NCBI GenBank assembly: GCA_936440205.1
Contig: OW387147.1
Location: forward strand, 16,269,629-16,333,628
DNA length: 64,000 bases
DNA from: Lepidonotus clava
Taxonomy: Eukaryota; Annelida; Polychaeta; Phyllodocida; Polynoidae
Reading direction: 5' to 3'
Part shown: piece after piece, positions 24,931 through 37,713 of the stretch
Layout of the letters: each line of letters opens with the position of its first letter
How positions within the stretch are numbered: the first letter of the stretch is position 1
Translations under genes and position numbers: made by a program
The notes under the pieces: generated by a model
Database searches by the model: none
What the model was told of the DNA's origin: nothing
Seen by the model: the letters and a program-made list of their open reading frames with translations, nothing else

Positions 24931-26338
24931 CAAAATGAGAGTTTGGTCACGGTAGTGATCTTAGGATTAATACCACGGCGTGCAGGAGGTAATTATATGA
25001 ACCAGATTTAGTGCCCTGCAATAATGCCAGCCTATAGAAACCTGGATCTCCGCTAGGTACATCCCAGGGGGATGGAGGTAGTGCCTCCATCAAGGGCCCA
25101 ATGAAGGCAGGTCCCCGGGCCCCCACCCTGGGCGCCCAGACAGCAGCATTCCCAGAATATAACGCAAGGTGGCACTGCCAATTGGCGCCCCAAATGGACT
25201 CTGGTACTTGCTAATGCAAATGGTGTGAGATGGTCCGTGTTGCTGCCTGCCGGCTGAGGGCAATTGCCCTCCGTGCCTGGCCAGTCAGCCCACCTTCTGA
25301 CAAAATGGGCCACACGCACTCTAGATACACTGGCATGTAGTGCTGTTTCACTGTAGTTCAGGTAGATAGCATAGTGTTGCATGGTAAGACCAGTAAAGGC
25401 CCTTTATTTGTTTAAAAAGTCCGATGAAGCTGCGATTTTTGGGAGAGATATAAGCACATCACAACATAGTCATTAGACGGGGTTTTATCTCACATGTAAA
25501 AAATGCAAAGTGATACGATTTGTAATCTGTACGACGCATTTTTTTATCACTCAATGTTTTATCAAGACATTTTATTAAACATATTGAACAGTGTGATGAA
25601 GGGTGCGATAAAGCAGTGATAACTATGTAGCAGTTAGAGACTAGTGCCAACATCTAGATCTGCGATAGCGTATAATCATGAAATCGCAGAGAAATGTGGT
25701 CACACACATGATCCTTCATTGTAGATGGATAGAGATTGCTCAAGTATATAAACTGCTACTGCTAGGTACGGGATATCGAAAAAGCAGGATGACACGCATG
25801 GACAGGTACACCAGTATGAAGTGTTTGAGAAATAACCCATACCCCGAAGGTTCTATTGCATGCCACAAGATCCTATATGACAAAACCTTCCTTCAAAAAT
25901 ATACTGTTAAGTATAAGTTGCCAAATATTTGGCTTAAGCTTGGTATGCTTGCCTAACCGGAGGCAACCTGTAGTTTTAGCATTGAGAATGGAAGCTGCTA
26001 GGGTATTTTGAGGCTTTCGGTCAGCTGATGCTTATTATTGATACTGCACGGGAACATGTAAGGACCGCTGATCATATGAGATTATGTGGAATAACGATAG
26101 ATTTTTTTCTTATATTTCGATCATTCACAATAGCTTCACTATTTCCCATAAATTGATATCATGATCACTTTTTCAGACAGATGTAAGAATTTATGTTCCA
26201 TTTTTTCTGTCATGAGTTGAGGCATGATTATCATAAAGTACCTCGTATAGACACTTAAATATGGTCTCAAAATATCTTATATGTTCATTTGATTACAGAA
26301 CAAAGGGTACAAGTTATAAGATTGAATAGATAAAGTCA
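24931..26338. other. Unique non-coding sequence
   Basis: No gene is supported. About 25050-25390 is GC-richer and holds a 109-codon minus frame without recognised motifs or clear splice sites. The remainder is AT-rich. Confidence 0.4.
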
Positions 26339-26490
26339 CTTTAAACTGTCCGAGTATCGGGCACCCCTGTCTGAGAATAGCGCACCCTTTCCCGAGAATC
26401 GGGCACCCTGTCTCAAAATCGGGCACCCTGTCTGAGAATCGGGCACCCTGTCTATAAGAATAGGGCACCCCTGTCCCAGAATTGGGCATG
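26339..26490. repeat. 20-22 bp minisatellite, 7 units
   Basis: GGGCACC or a close variant starts at 26359, 26380, 26401, 26421, 26441, 26463 and 26484, giving units of 20-22 bp with the consensus GGGCACCCTGTCTGAGAATC. The two minus-strand frames across it are repeat products. Confidence 0.9.
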
Positions 26491-26999
26491 TTGACCTATA
26501 TCCAAAAGCTCTCCCATACCCCAAACTAAGAAAAAATATAGTATAGTTTTTTTTATTCCCTGTAGTTATAACTTGGTCATGATAATTCAATAGCTACCAA
26601 AATCACTGGACAAGTTTTATATATAAATACAAAATTGGGTTAATTCATACAAGAAAGTAACGAAAGGTCATTCACGCTCTACTAATTCTCTGCGCGGGTC
26701 CCCTACTTTCAATTCAACCACATAACTTAACTCCCACTATGCTAGGGCTAGTTGTGACATCTGAGTAATATGGGTGTCCTTCTACACCATTGCCGCATAA
26801 AAATACCCGTTATAAAAACAATCCTGCTGTGCTACTGGTCCCATTCACCCTGTGCCTCTACGCCCCATCTCATCAAACTGGAAACTAGTCCACGCTCAAA
26901 TGGGACCTTATACAGTCTAGACACATGGACTACCTAAATTCAACCTAGTTGAATCAGGGACATTACTGGCACTGGCCTATGTATTATTAACATGAGGTA
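26491..26999. other. Unique non-coding sequence
   Basis: No gene or repeat is seen. This is AT-rich sequence leading into a GC-rich island. Confidence 0.45.
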
Positions 27000-27381
27000 G
27001 CCAGCCTCAGCCTAGGCAACTGGGAAGCCTAGGAGGAGGAAGAGTAGGAGGAGGCCTGGAGGTGGTGATGGTGGTGGTGGCAGTGGTGGTGGACTGGGAA
27101 CTGTCCATTGATTTCCCCCTGTCCCCCATAGCGGGTGCTGGAGTGCCGCAGTGGTGGTGCTGGCGTTTTATGTTGGCGTGCGCCTACCCTGCCTATAAGC
27201 CGGCCCAGTCGCTCACCCCCTGCCCACTCCTCCTGGGTTGACACAGGAGTGGTTGGCTTTGACAGTGACAGTGGGAGGCCGGGTAGCAGAGCACAACTGG
27301 CCTTGTCCCGGGAGCGAGAGGGGCTGCGACGGCAGCAGCGGTAGCAGCGGGCTCCAGCGCCACAACAACACTAACACAAAC

Positions 27382-27416
<35 letters not shown>

Positions 27417-28030
27417 GGTTGCAGCCAGCAGGGGAAAGCCAAGGCTCCTGCAGGACAGCAGCAACCATCACAGTCCTGTACTCGGCACCTACCGACGGCC
27501 CGAGCAATACATAGGAATTAGTCATTGCCTAACGCTCCCATTGCCTCGCAAATTGCATCAGTGCCTGTCGGTTTGCCTAGGCTCCTGGTGCCCCGGCTAT
27601 CTCCAGAGGAGGAGGCATATAAATAACAGTCAAGCAAAGGAGGACCAGATTTACCACCCACCCTACCAGAGGCTGGGTCACTCCAGGGTGTTACAGCACC
27701 AGTAATCTGTACCCCAGTCTCACGCCCCTGAGAAGCTCTGAACAGCTCGCCGGAGACCTAAGAGGCGAGCTGTCAGCTGCAAAACACACACTCGGCTTAA
27801 CGGTTTAGATTTACCTGGACCTGGATTTAAGGCCTGGAGGTGACAAGCCCTCCTCCAGTGGGTGCTGACCGGACTGGAGAGGAGGCAGGCCGTCAGCAGG
27901 TAGCGCGTGCACTCCACACTCCAGGCGCTGACCACCGACCCCTTCAGGATTAGACGCAGGCCCTAACCACCTCCACGGTCGGCCTGGAGTAATAAACCAG
28001 ACCCCACCAGCAGCATCACACATAGAGACA
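27000..28030. other. GC-rich island with GGT and (CAG)11 triplet runs
   Basis: This kilobase is GC-richer than its surroundings. It holds a GGT-type triplet run at about 27058-27092 and eleven uninterrupted CAG triplets at 27383-27415. The plus frame that would give poly-Gln meets a stop just upstream of the run. The 155-codon plus frame (27238-27705) reads the run as poly-Ala and has no recognised domain. It could be a promoter or 5' UTR island of an unseen gene, or merely triplet-rich DNA. I do not call a CDS. Confidence 0.4.
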
Positions 28031-29789
28031 CTCACAGATATTCTTCATCGGTGGTATGGAGCTTCAAAAATAGATAATTGTAAAAAGTACCAAGGATTAT
28101 TCTCGGGTTGCTAGGATAAAACTGCAATCCCGTCTAATACCCGGAAGGGAATCACCTGCCCTGACGTGGGTGATCAATTTCAAGACTATTTCTGAGAAGG
28201 TAATCTTTTAATTATTGACTGAATTTCACGTCGAGGTTGCTGTCTATGACTGGCTGTTTCATATTACAATTATACATCCCTGTTGAGGATTACATGGTAA
28301 AATCACCGGTATTAAGAAAACCATAAAACACTATTTATCTCAGGAAAATAAATAATAAAATACAGCTCGTAACTGCTTTCACCCTCAAATGCAATTACAT
28401 CTTACATACATAGAATAAATTTGACAAAACAGTCCGACTACTCATCGGAAAAGTTATTTGATTTACAAACAAGAGACGATATAAAGGTTCGGTTGAAATT
28501 CTACAGTGCATTATTTGTGTTCTCAGTTGCTCAGCACCTCAGAGTCAGAGGTCGCACCCAACACTATCACGTTATGTATAGATACGTTTATACCTGCCTC
28601 CTGATAACATCAGTCACGCACACTTAACTCTACTTCGGTTTAGGTGTCAGTGAATGGGGTAAATACTGCTTAATTTGGAGCTAACCTCATGGCCGTCGTT
28701 TTGTAAAATAGAAAGGCTGCATTTTAGGCGATAGTTGATTTAGAGCAATTCATAATATTATTTTATCGTATTATGATTCCTGAGTCCATGGGCATGAGTT
28801 GGTAATATGTCTGCGTCGGTGCTTCTTTCCAATTATTCCGAAGTTACTTTTTCTTTTTTACATTTTGAGTGCTTGTCAGGGTTATTGTTTTCATCAGGTA
28901 CATTAATTTTCTGTGAAACTCTTTACTTTAAATTTTCCATGTGCTCTCGGCTTTGTTTTATCTCACAGACATATATACAGATCATGCTAAATTTGACTAA
29001 TGTTAGGTTTATGATAACATGAGTATACAAAGTACCGTACTGGAGACCATCAAGACCTTTTTTGTCAAACGTTGAATATAGGAAAATGTCTGTATTTAGT
29101 GTTGGTGGATTTATTCCCTTATGTCTGTGGGGACTGGCCGTGTAGGCCCTGTTTACTTGAAAAAGTCATGGGACGCCATGGTCCACTGCACATTCCTGGA
29201 ACGTCGCAGGTGACCTCACATGACCAGATAGGGGAGACCTGGATACTGGTGCCCTTTCATGTCAGTTTCCCTACTGCTATAGCTCTCCTTGTACCCATTA
29301 TAGATAAGTAGATCTAGGGTCACACAGTACTTCTGGCTCGGGTTATCAAAATCAACATGGAAATATATCTGTTTCTGAAATTGAATAAGGCAAAGTAAGG
29401 ATAAAGGGTATCAAAGGGATTTTCAAATTTTAGAAAAGAGGATACAGGATTGTTTTGAGATTTTATACATGGTATTGGCACTTGTTCAAAAGGAATAGGA
29501 TTTTATTGGGCATGGGCAGCATACATCTGGAGACCTAGCCATACATAGGTAACCGAGACTATCTACTGATCTCTTTAAATATCACAATAAATAATACTCC
29601 TATTACTCTACAGAACTTAATGATGTTTGTCAAGCAGCATGCTATGTATACACATACCTATTCGTGCCCCTTTCACCTGTCTTTTGTTACACACTATCTA
29701 GCAATTTCCTGCCCACAATCCCCAAGAACCGGAAGTGCTGGTTTCTCATTAGTAAAGGCAGATGGGGCTTACCTTATCAACCCTCAGGC
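28031..29789. other. Unique non-coding sequence
   Basis: No gene is supported. AT-rich; frames are short and unrecognised. Confidence 0.45.
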
Positions 29790-30090
29790 TGGGAAGGTAC
29801 CTGTTACTCCTGGCCTATCCCTGGGGACATGAAGGTAGCCTGCATAGCCGGTTCATCCCTTTGAGCATGAAGGTATTATGGATAGCTGGTTCATCTCTCA
29901 GGGTCACCTGGGTGGGAAGGTACCTTGTATGCCAAGTTCATTTCTTGGGCATGAAGGCAGCCTGCATAGCTGGTTCATCTCGCAGGGTGGAAAAATGCCT
30001 TGCATGCCTGGTACATCCCTTGGGGCATGAAGGTAGCCTGCATAGCCATTTCATATCTCAGGGTGGAAAGGTACCACGCATGTAATGTTC
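29790..30090. repeat. 38-bp minisatellite, about 8 units
   Basis: GAAGGTA or GGAAGGTACC marks unit starts near 29793, 29831, 29869, 29916, 29953, 29991, 30029 and 30066. Spacing is 37-38 bp with one 47-bp unit. Two alternating types exist, one with GCCTGCATAGC and one with ACCTTGTATGCC, making a dimer of about 76 bp. The 107-codon plus frame across it is an artefact. Confidence 0.85.
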
Positions 30091-31440
30091 AAGAAGATAC
30101 CCTGCATTTTATTTCAATTATTTCAATCATTGTAACAATGTTGTATATAGGGTAAGCAGGATCAGATTGGATGAGGCTTCGTTAGAACGTCAAGAGAAGT
30201 AGTCAATCGAAGTATAGTCAAATCGAAGCAGTCTATGATAATATGCACACACTTATAACTATTTGGTTTACCATAGATAAGTAGAGTAAAGCCACATCAA
30301 TTTCCCCATGTCCATGTCTGGTATTTCAAAAATTTCGTCAAGAGAATAGTATCATTAAGGTAAATGATGATAATTGTAATGTCATTGTTTGTACATACTT
30401 GAACTGTACACACATTCGGTAGAAAGTGTGCTTCAATAACTTATTATGTTGTGTGTATGGTCGTCATTATGGACCTCACTGAATAGATTTTAAACAGGGT
30501 TGTACAGGAAAAATAAAAAGGAAACCATTCATAAGTTAAATATGTCTAATAATAATCACTAAACAGAAGTTAGAAAGGTAATGGTCAAAGAAGGTCGTCA
30601 GCATTATCTTAATAGGATAATTATGAACCTTTTTCAGATCAATATCATATTATTGTAGCCATACACTATCCCGTGTATGGTACGTAAAAGTGGTGCAAGA
30701 CTCACTTTAGACGTTGATGATGTTTAAATGATTTTGTCTATATTGAATTCTTCCATATCTCACTCTAACTGTTCCTATTTCCCCTGCGTAAATGGGTCGA
30801 TACACAACAGAACGCTAAGACATTAAACATAATATTATACTGACATAAAACATACCAATATAAATCAAGAAAGAACTGTAACGTAACGCATCATTTTTAA
30901 AAGAAAAGAACCTTTCTTTTTTTATCAAATCAAATGCCTCCATAGCCTTTCGGTGTGTACCAAAACTGTGCTCTACCCGTCTATACTAGGTCACGTTCAC
31001 ATGCTCGAGGATGTTTTTTTTTCCTATGTTAGTCCTACTGATACCAAATTGGCTTAAAACTGCACATGTATGACATCAATCTCATATTTATATATGATGC
31101 TATATATTCTAGTGATCGAAAGTGTTTGATGTATATGAGAAATATCACACTGTTTTCGTACTGGTCACAAAAAGAAGAAATCAGTGAATATTCTTTTATT
31201 AAATCTAGACGATAAAAACTGCAAACCTTAAATTTCAGAAACACAATACATTTACACCTGTGTCTCAAGGTACAAAACACCAAACCTTTAACAAAACCTA
31301 CACCGTCCTCACTTTAAAGCATCGTGAAGTGATTGATGTTATAATGATAATTATGTGAAAGGCTTCTCCCTTAATGAGTCCTAGGGTGATTAATTACTAC
31401 AGTCCTGATTAATGAGTGGTCGGTGGTTCTGTCTTTGCAG
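30091..31440. other. Non-coding sequence before the exon candidate
   Basis: No repeat is seen. AT-rich and intron-like. The last bases, TTCTGTCTTTGCAG (31427-31440), form a good splice acceptor. Confidence 0.45.
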
Positions 31441-31522
31441 GGAGGTGGTCAAGATGCAGCGGCTGGGTGGTCACCGGGGCCTCGAGATGGATGAGACCAC
31501 GTCAATTCTTGACCACATGCAG
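31441..31522 (+). CDS. Candidate internal or first coding exon, gene not identified
   Basis: An 82-nt segment lies between a pyrimidine-rich acceptor ending TTTGCAG and a donor CAG|GTGAGG, both close to consensus. It is visibly GC-richer than its flanks. The frame starting at 31442 is open for 27 codons and ends on a whole codon. It contains ATG at 31454 with A at -3, so translation might begin here: MQRLGGHRGL, ending MDETTSILDHMQ. A second frame is also open, so the frame choice rests on composition and the ATG context. I recognise no family. No partner exon is visible in the window, so the flanking introns would be long. Confidence 0.5.
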
Positions 31523-34500
31523 GTGAGGATACTTTAACGTGTTTACACTGACCAGGTCACATGAAACAAGACCATTAATGACCTTTAAGCTTATGTTCCA
31601 CATGACAATCTTGCTGCTGATTTTAAAAAAACATCGACACAGGAATTAAAAGTTAAGTATACATTTATAACACATGTAATTAGAAAGGATTAATAATTCT
31701 CTGTTGTTATTTAGGCAGTCAAACTTACAAAATCGGTAACATCAGAATTGTCATGTGGTATTATCAGAACTCGCCATGCAAAGGTGTAAGGTACGCCAAT
31801 ACCTTTGTATAACCTTTACAAAAAAATTGTGTAACATTAATGTTCGCTGATAAAGTCCGGGAAGGGTCTTGGAATGGTGATCATTACAGTGTCCTCAATT
31901 GAGGGCCTTGTTGCCTTTGATAAACTGTAATAGCTCTCTTTACACAGTTCTGGGTTCAATAAGATTAAATTCTCTGTAGTGTGTGCAGGTCTGAAGCAGG
32001 TATTACAGATTGTAAGGACAATCTAAGTTGGCAAGTAGGGCAAACACAAAATGAGGTCACCCACGACCGAGGGGTGGGTGATATAATTAGGTTGTTATGA
32101 CAGCCATTTTGTTGGTCTCATTATATATGCTCCGGTTGTTATAGATCTCAACATATTCTATTAATAAGTTTGATCCAATTTACGCCACTGTACACTGATA
32201 TCATCCATCTAATTAGATGTTTAACAAGTAATTCCTAGTACACATTACATGTCCCATATAAACACACTGAACAATCTTGATCAACTAAGATCACGAGGTA
32301 AAATCTAGTCTTGTTGGTGATATTATGCACACTCTAAATATTGTAGATAGTTAGAACAAAGTGACTTACCCTCATACAATTCACCCATGTCCAGTATATC
32401 AAAAAGAGGAACTTTGTTTTCAATTAATTAATCTCCAGACCCACGTGGCATTTTGAATGGTTTTCTTCAAAGTAACCTATAGCAAGTCTCAATCCTTAAT
32501 CAAACTATGGTGAATCATCAATTTAATACCAAAGTTCCACTATAGAGGTTCCCTCTAACCCCTCCAACAACATGGGGTTAATGATAGTGTTAAACGGCCC
32601 TAGAGGGATGGGTACCTTAAAGCCGGACGGATTGGGATGGATGGAGCCAGGGAAAAATAACGGAGACGGCGACGCCTCGTCACTCTGGGAATCAGTGCCT
32701 CGGGCCCCAGTGTGAAATGGGCCGAGAGATGAAGATCAAGAATGTTGTTTACTAGGTGGATGACTTGTCATCACCTTGCTATTCGTCAGATCAGAAAGCA
32801 CAGTAGGCGTTTATTTGAACCGAGGAAGATTTAATTATTGACAAAGTTCATAGGATGAAAATGAATCATGTTTGTTAGTGGAAACAGCAGAGGATAAGAT
32901 GTGTCGGAATAACTACTTTGTTCGGAAAGAGACAGAGTCCGTATCCTTGCAAGTTACAGTAGATACTATCAGATTCAAATTTAAACTAAAACCAGCATCA
33001 AATAAAGATTGGGCAGAAACTGCTCAGAAAGATAAGTTGTGCATAGTCTAAACGAACGTGGCTCAGTGTTTGCTAATTAGGAAGGACAATTGAGACATCG
33101 ACCAGAAAGAACTTATATATCAGATTTCTTACATAGAGCGCAATAATGCACTTAATATAACTATGGCTTCCATATTGAATTTGAAATTCACTTGGAGGTA
33201 GTAAGTCTGCCACATGCATCCAACCTTATGTCCTGTTTCCACCAGACGATTTAAGTCTTCTCACAGCCGGCAGAGCCAAACTGTTTAATATTAAATCAGT
33301 GTGATGGTCACCCGTCTATGCGAAATTGCTTAGTAACAATAACCTGTTTTCTAGTCGAACGATTATGAACATCTATTAATTGCTTTCATTTACAAAACAG
33401 AATGATTATAAATGACAAAAATCAAACCTGTCTGATGTGTAGGCGACATTGATAGATTCATTCATTCATTTTGTATCGCACTAGCAAATCTATGTGTATT
33501 TTGTACATTTCTACTTGATCTGGACGACCAGGGGTTACCTCTGAAGATTGATTCAGAAATTTCAAAACAACAAAACAATAATGGCGCATTGGAAAATATG
33601 CATATATATATATATATTCCCCTTATGATTCCCTTGCGGAATGTCGTTCACAGTATCACAGAATAGTTCAGGTAAATGTAATTCAGTATTTCTATGGAGT
33701 CAACCATGCAGTTTTTCTTTTCCGAAATACGATAATAGTAGTTATTCACGACTAAAATACTTCACATCGTTGAGTGGTTCTAAACAGGCATCTACACTTT
33801 GGTAAACCAACGTAGAACGGCTTCGGAGCATTCCACTTTTAATTTCCATGCAAATTGTCTGGCCCCATATTGTATGGGGACGGTAACTGTATTACCCAGG
33901 CCCGGTATAATTACTTACGTCCACATTGTATAGGCATGAGGGTGGGTTGGAGACGTGTAATAGAGCAGATGGCGAGTGATTCGATAAAGCACCATCTATA
34001 ATTAAAGCTGAGGGCTGGTCCCGAGTTTGTATACTTTCTTTAGACTCTGTATGCATACCCATGTATGTATATGATATTATAACAACAGAGTATGAGAGTG
34101 ACCAAAGCCGATAGCGTTTCATGTACTTCATTACAGATTAAAATTAAGATATTCTAACCATGTTAAGTCACACAGATTGAATAACGCTGTAGGGGGCGAC
34201 ATCGCTATCTTGGTGTTGTCTTACAGCTCCCAATCATGCAATAAGTCACCGGATATACGCTTTTAATAAACTCAATGGAAAAGGATTATTTCAGAAAATC
34301 AGAAAATCTAACTTATAAGCAGAATTCTACCAGAGGTCGAAAGGACGAACTCTAGTTTCTGGGCAGAAAATGGGTGTTTCAAATCTGATCCCTGTCACAC
34401 CGCGGCAGTAGAGAAAAATATTGAGATTAATTTGCAAATATCACTCGTCTAATAAGCAACCAATTCTGACAGTCCCCTGGTTAATAACGCATTTAGGTCC

Positions 34501-35280
34501 ATTTGTAATCCATTCAAATGTCACAGGTATAAAACCCAGAGTCATTTTGATTCACCTGACCCCGCCAACACTACCGACCAGTGTTTACTATGCCTGACTT
34601 TAGTTGTGTAGTAAACAGATTTAGATACAGGACAATGCCATTTCGTCATCGACAGCAGAAACAACCAGAAGGTTTTTTACCAGTGACAAAAACCAATCAC
34701 AAAACACTGCGTGCCTGCATTAGGTCCAATTTATGTTTTCCCTTTTGGCTGGCAGTCCAATTTAGAACTTAAAAAGATTCAAATGAAATGGAAATATAAT
34801 AAAATGTAGCTTTACCCCAGCAGGTAATTGATTTCATGTATATCAAAACAATTAGCAACCTATTTATATGTGTATCATTTACATGGAAACTATCATGATT
34901 TAAAAGTTCAACAATCCTATTAATTTTTATCAAGTGCTACTCGCGTAAGTTGGATTACAAAGATAGGCCCATGGTGGAAAACAAGAATTCATTTCCCCTA
35001 TCTTTTTCTCGCTTTCCGTCATTTTGGTCTTTAATATCAATGTCTCTAACCGACTTACAAAAGTTTCCATAAAGGCACAATTGTCCGGGGACGTTTTATT
35101 AGCTTTCCCAATAATGGACCCTGACAGTTCTAACTAAATCCATTGTGGAGTCACTTTACCCCGGACACTTCATCCTCCGAGTATTAACAGCTGCCAAAAA
35201 CAGCCAGAAAAACGGGATCCGTTTATTACAGCCGACCCGAGGCGGGACTGTTTTCCGGAAGTCAGGAACAGAATATCCGG
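31523..35280. other. Non-coding sequence, probably intronic or intergenic
   Basis: No gene is supported. A (TA)n run is at about 33601-33620. About 35030-35230 is moderately GC-rich and contains opposed copies of TGTCCGGGG (about 35082 and 35162). The region leads into the TATA box at 35281. Confidence 0.45.
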
Positions 35281-35288
35281 TATAAAAA
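35281..35288 (+). promoter_or_regulatory. TATA box of a candidate promoter
   Basis: TATAAAAA is preceded by GAATATCCGG in moderately CpG-containing DNA, with an inverted CCAAT box (ATTGG) at about 35328. An ATG followed by a splice donor lies about 130 bp downstream. A transcription start would be expected near 35310. Each element is common alone; the ordered set is what suggests a promoter. Confidence 0.4.
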
Positions 35289-35407
35289 CCTCCCAGAATC
35301 CCTCGCGCCTAGTGTCCTGAATTGTGATTGGTTCAGGAGAGGCCTGTGGGGCTGGGGCCCACCGGGTAGTCTACAAAATTGCTCGCTCTACGGGCTCTTT
35401 TCACAGA

Positions 35408-35420
35408 CATGTCTTGTGCA
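35408..35420 (+). CDS. Possible first coding exon: ATG and four codons up to a donor
   Basis: ATGTCTTGTGCAG is followed by GTAAAT, a fair splice donor. It would encode MSCA plus one base of the next codon. Unspliced, the frame stops after a dozen codons. Very short first exons are usual in some small-protein genes, but no downstream exon is recognised, so this depends on the upstream TATA context. Confidence 0.25.
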
Positions 35421-36207
35421 GGTAAATCAATACCAAGGCGATTCTGAAAGGAAGCTTTAATGGGATTATAGATTACTGGTCTTTACATCTGTCAGTGCTT
35501 AAGGAATAAACGGGTTCGTTTTGGGACTGGCTGCGATACGTGAAGACGCATTGCATCCAGGGACAGTCTATCAAAAAAGGCTAAGCTGGTGCGGGCTAAT
35601 CATTATTGAGCTGAGACCTCTAAGCGTGGCATGGCTCTACTATGGTTAGCGGTACCCCTTCCTTTGAAGCATAGATTTCAGGATTATCAATGCAAATTAA
35701 ATTATTTCAAACGCCCTTTTCGCTATAGACCCAGCCCAGTACGATGCTAAGGGACTGTCAGAGGTGTGTGTCCAATATAATTATACGGTCACTAGACTTG
35801 TTTTCGATCAAAGTCCGAATATTCTAGTTTGTTTTTAAAAAAATCAGGAAAAGAAACACTTCAAGTTCTCCATTAATTTAACCTTGATAAATTATCCCTT
35901 TATAATCCGATAAGGTTAAATTATACCTTTATAATCCGATAAGAGAAAAAAACGGTTTCTGCCGCCTCTTTCCTAGTGTTTAGAAGGACTAACAGCAAAA
36001 ACTATATTGATGCGTCATTACACCACCTTTTTCAATTATTAGTTTTTATTGTTAGTTGAACTTATCAGTCACTCACGCAACTCAAAGTTACGCATCACGC
36101 GTTAAATCACTCAGATTTTCTTCCCACTTATCACAGTGTCTTGAAGACGGACCATCAAAATTAATTTGATGACAATGCTTACTCTCGGGTTAGAGCTATA
36201 TCAATAT

Positions 36208-36250
<43 letters not shown>

Positions 36251-37659
36251 TATATTTTATCATTTCTTTTAAACTAAAATGATCTTACTTGTTGACGCCA
36301 TACATTAAGTTTAACGTCGAGACGTGCACCCTTGGGCCCTCTGTCAGGGTGTCGACGCCAATTGTGTGGTTGAGATAAGAGCTTCCACACTTAGAACGTC
36401 CCTGGGTGCCTCTAAGAGGGAAGATAATTCACATCTAGGCGATAGCTACAGCAACGTGGGACCTCCATAGGGGCTGATAGACAGCTTAGTATCCCCGACA
36501 GTTGATCGTAATTTTGGTTTAGAATATGCATGATGTATATTTCACTTTAATGTCAAAGATTTATGTTAGGAAAGTTTGCCCTTTGTTTGTCCGATGCTCT
36601 CTCTGAAAGTCAAGAATGATCGGTGAAATTAATAGTGACCACACAAGAAGTTGCATACAGAACCTCTTATTATTCTATTTTACATTAAATCCAGTGGGGG
36701 CCGGTCAGAGTTGGTTGCGTCTGTGATCCCAGCCACAATCTTTTCCTTTTAATTTCAGTGTTATACTGATATCACTAGACAACGATAGCAGTAATTATGC
36801 CATGCTCTTTGTTCCAAATGACTGGTGCACATCAACTAGTTTGATATGCATCACCCTTTGATGGTTGAGAACCCTCAGGCGTCGCCTACTGACTAGATAT
36901 GCAGGCTCCTCACCGTCTATGCTCTGATAGAGATATTTCTTAATTAACTTAAACTTTACGGTCGATGGTTTGACTGCCCAGAATATGCAGAGTACGTCCA
37001 CATATATTGACACTTGTTGCCCCATAGTCTGGTCGGTTTTAAAGCCTCAGGAGCGTGGGGAGGAAATAAGGGTGTTTATATGGTCGCCCAGGGCCGCTAC
37101 CATCCCCAAGGAAGGATCCATTAGAGTCTCAATGACTTACCATATAGACGCTCTCCTTGGCCTCCAGAAATAAATTATCTTTATGGGCGGTCTAAGAGCC
37201 TCAGATATTTCTCAATATCTTTGACATTTATGGAGATTAGGCAAAGCAGGAACCTAAGATAATTTTATTTATCAAGGCAGCATACAGGCATAGAGCGATG
37301 TCCTATTTTGCCAACGTTATTAGGGACCTAGTAGGATGTCTCAATTTGATATTGGCATAGAGACACGACTTGGTGTTTCCTGTTTCTAAAGGAGACTAGA
37401 TTTACTCCGCTTGTTGAAAGTCTTTTCTAATTACGACATAAAAACAGGACTCTCAGGATTAGCGCAATTTGTAAGCTATTTATTCATCCGATTGTTACCT
37501 ATCTTAATTTTAGCACCGCCGTCTATTCCTTAAACGGTTATTAGACTGCAATTATGTGCAGCCGAAGTAATATCACGTTACTACTTTTCGTACTTTTCCT
37601 AAAAGGCCATTGGGCCTAAAAGGCAAATAGACCTATTACTATAGGTAGTATGGGAATTA
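35421..37659. other. Non-coding sequence with an AT microsatellite
   Basis: At about 35890-35940 a segment of about 30 bp containing CCTTTATAATCCGATAAG occurs twice. A (TA)n run fills 36212-36258. A 76-codon minus frame (36795-37025) has varied residues but no recognised family or clear splice sites. No gene is called. Confidence 0.45.
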
Positions 37660-37713
37660 GTCAATAAGTCAGAAAGGAAACCGTGCACTCTACATAACAT
37701 CCTCTTCATCACC

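Noticed and set aside
27238-27705. 155-codon plus frame with poly-Ala across the CAG run
   Set aside because: No recognised domain, frames open on the opposite strand too, and the Gln frame is stopped; kept only as a GC island.
34187-34200. TGTAGGGGGCGAC as another CTCF site
   Set aside because: Mismatches in the left half and at the last position; weaker than the three reported.
36795-37025. 76-codon minus frame as a terminal exon
   Set aside because: Varied residues, but no acceptor or family could be defended.
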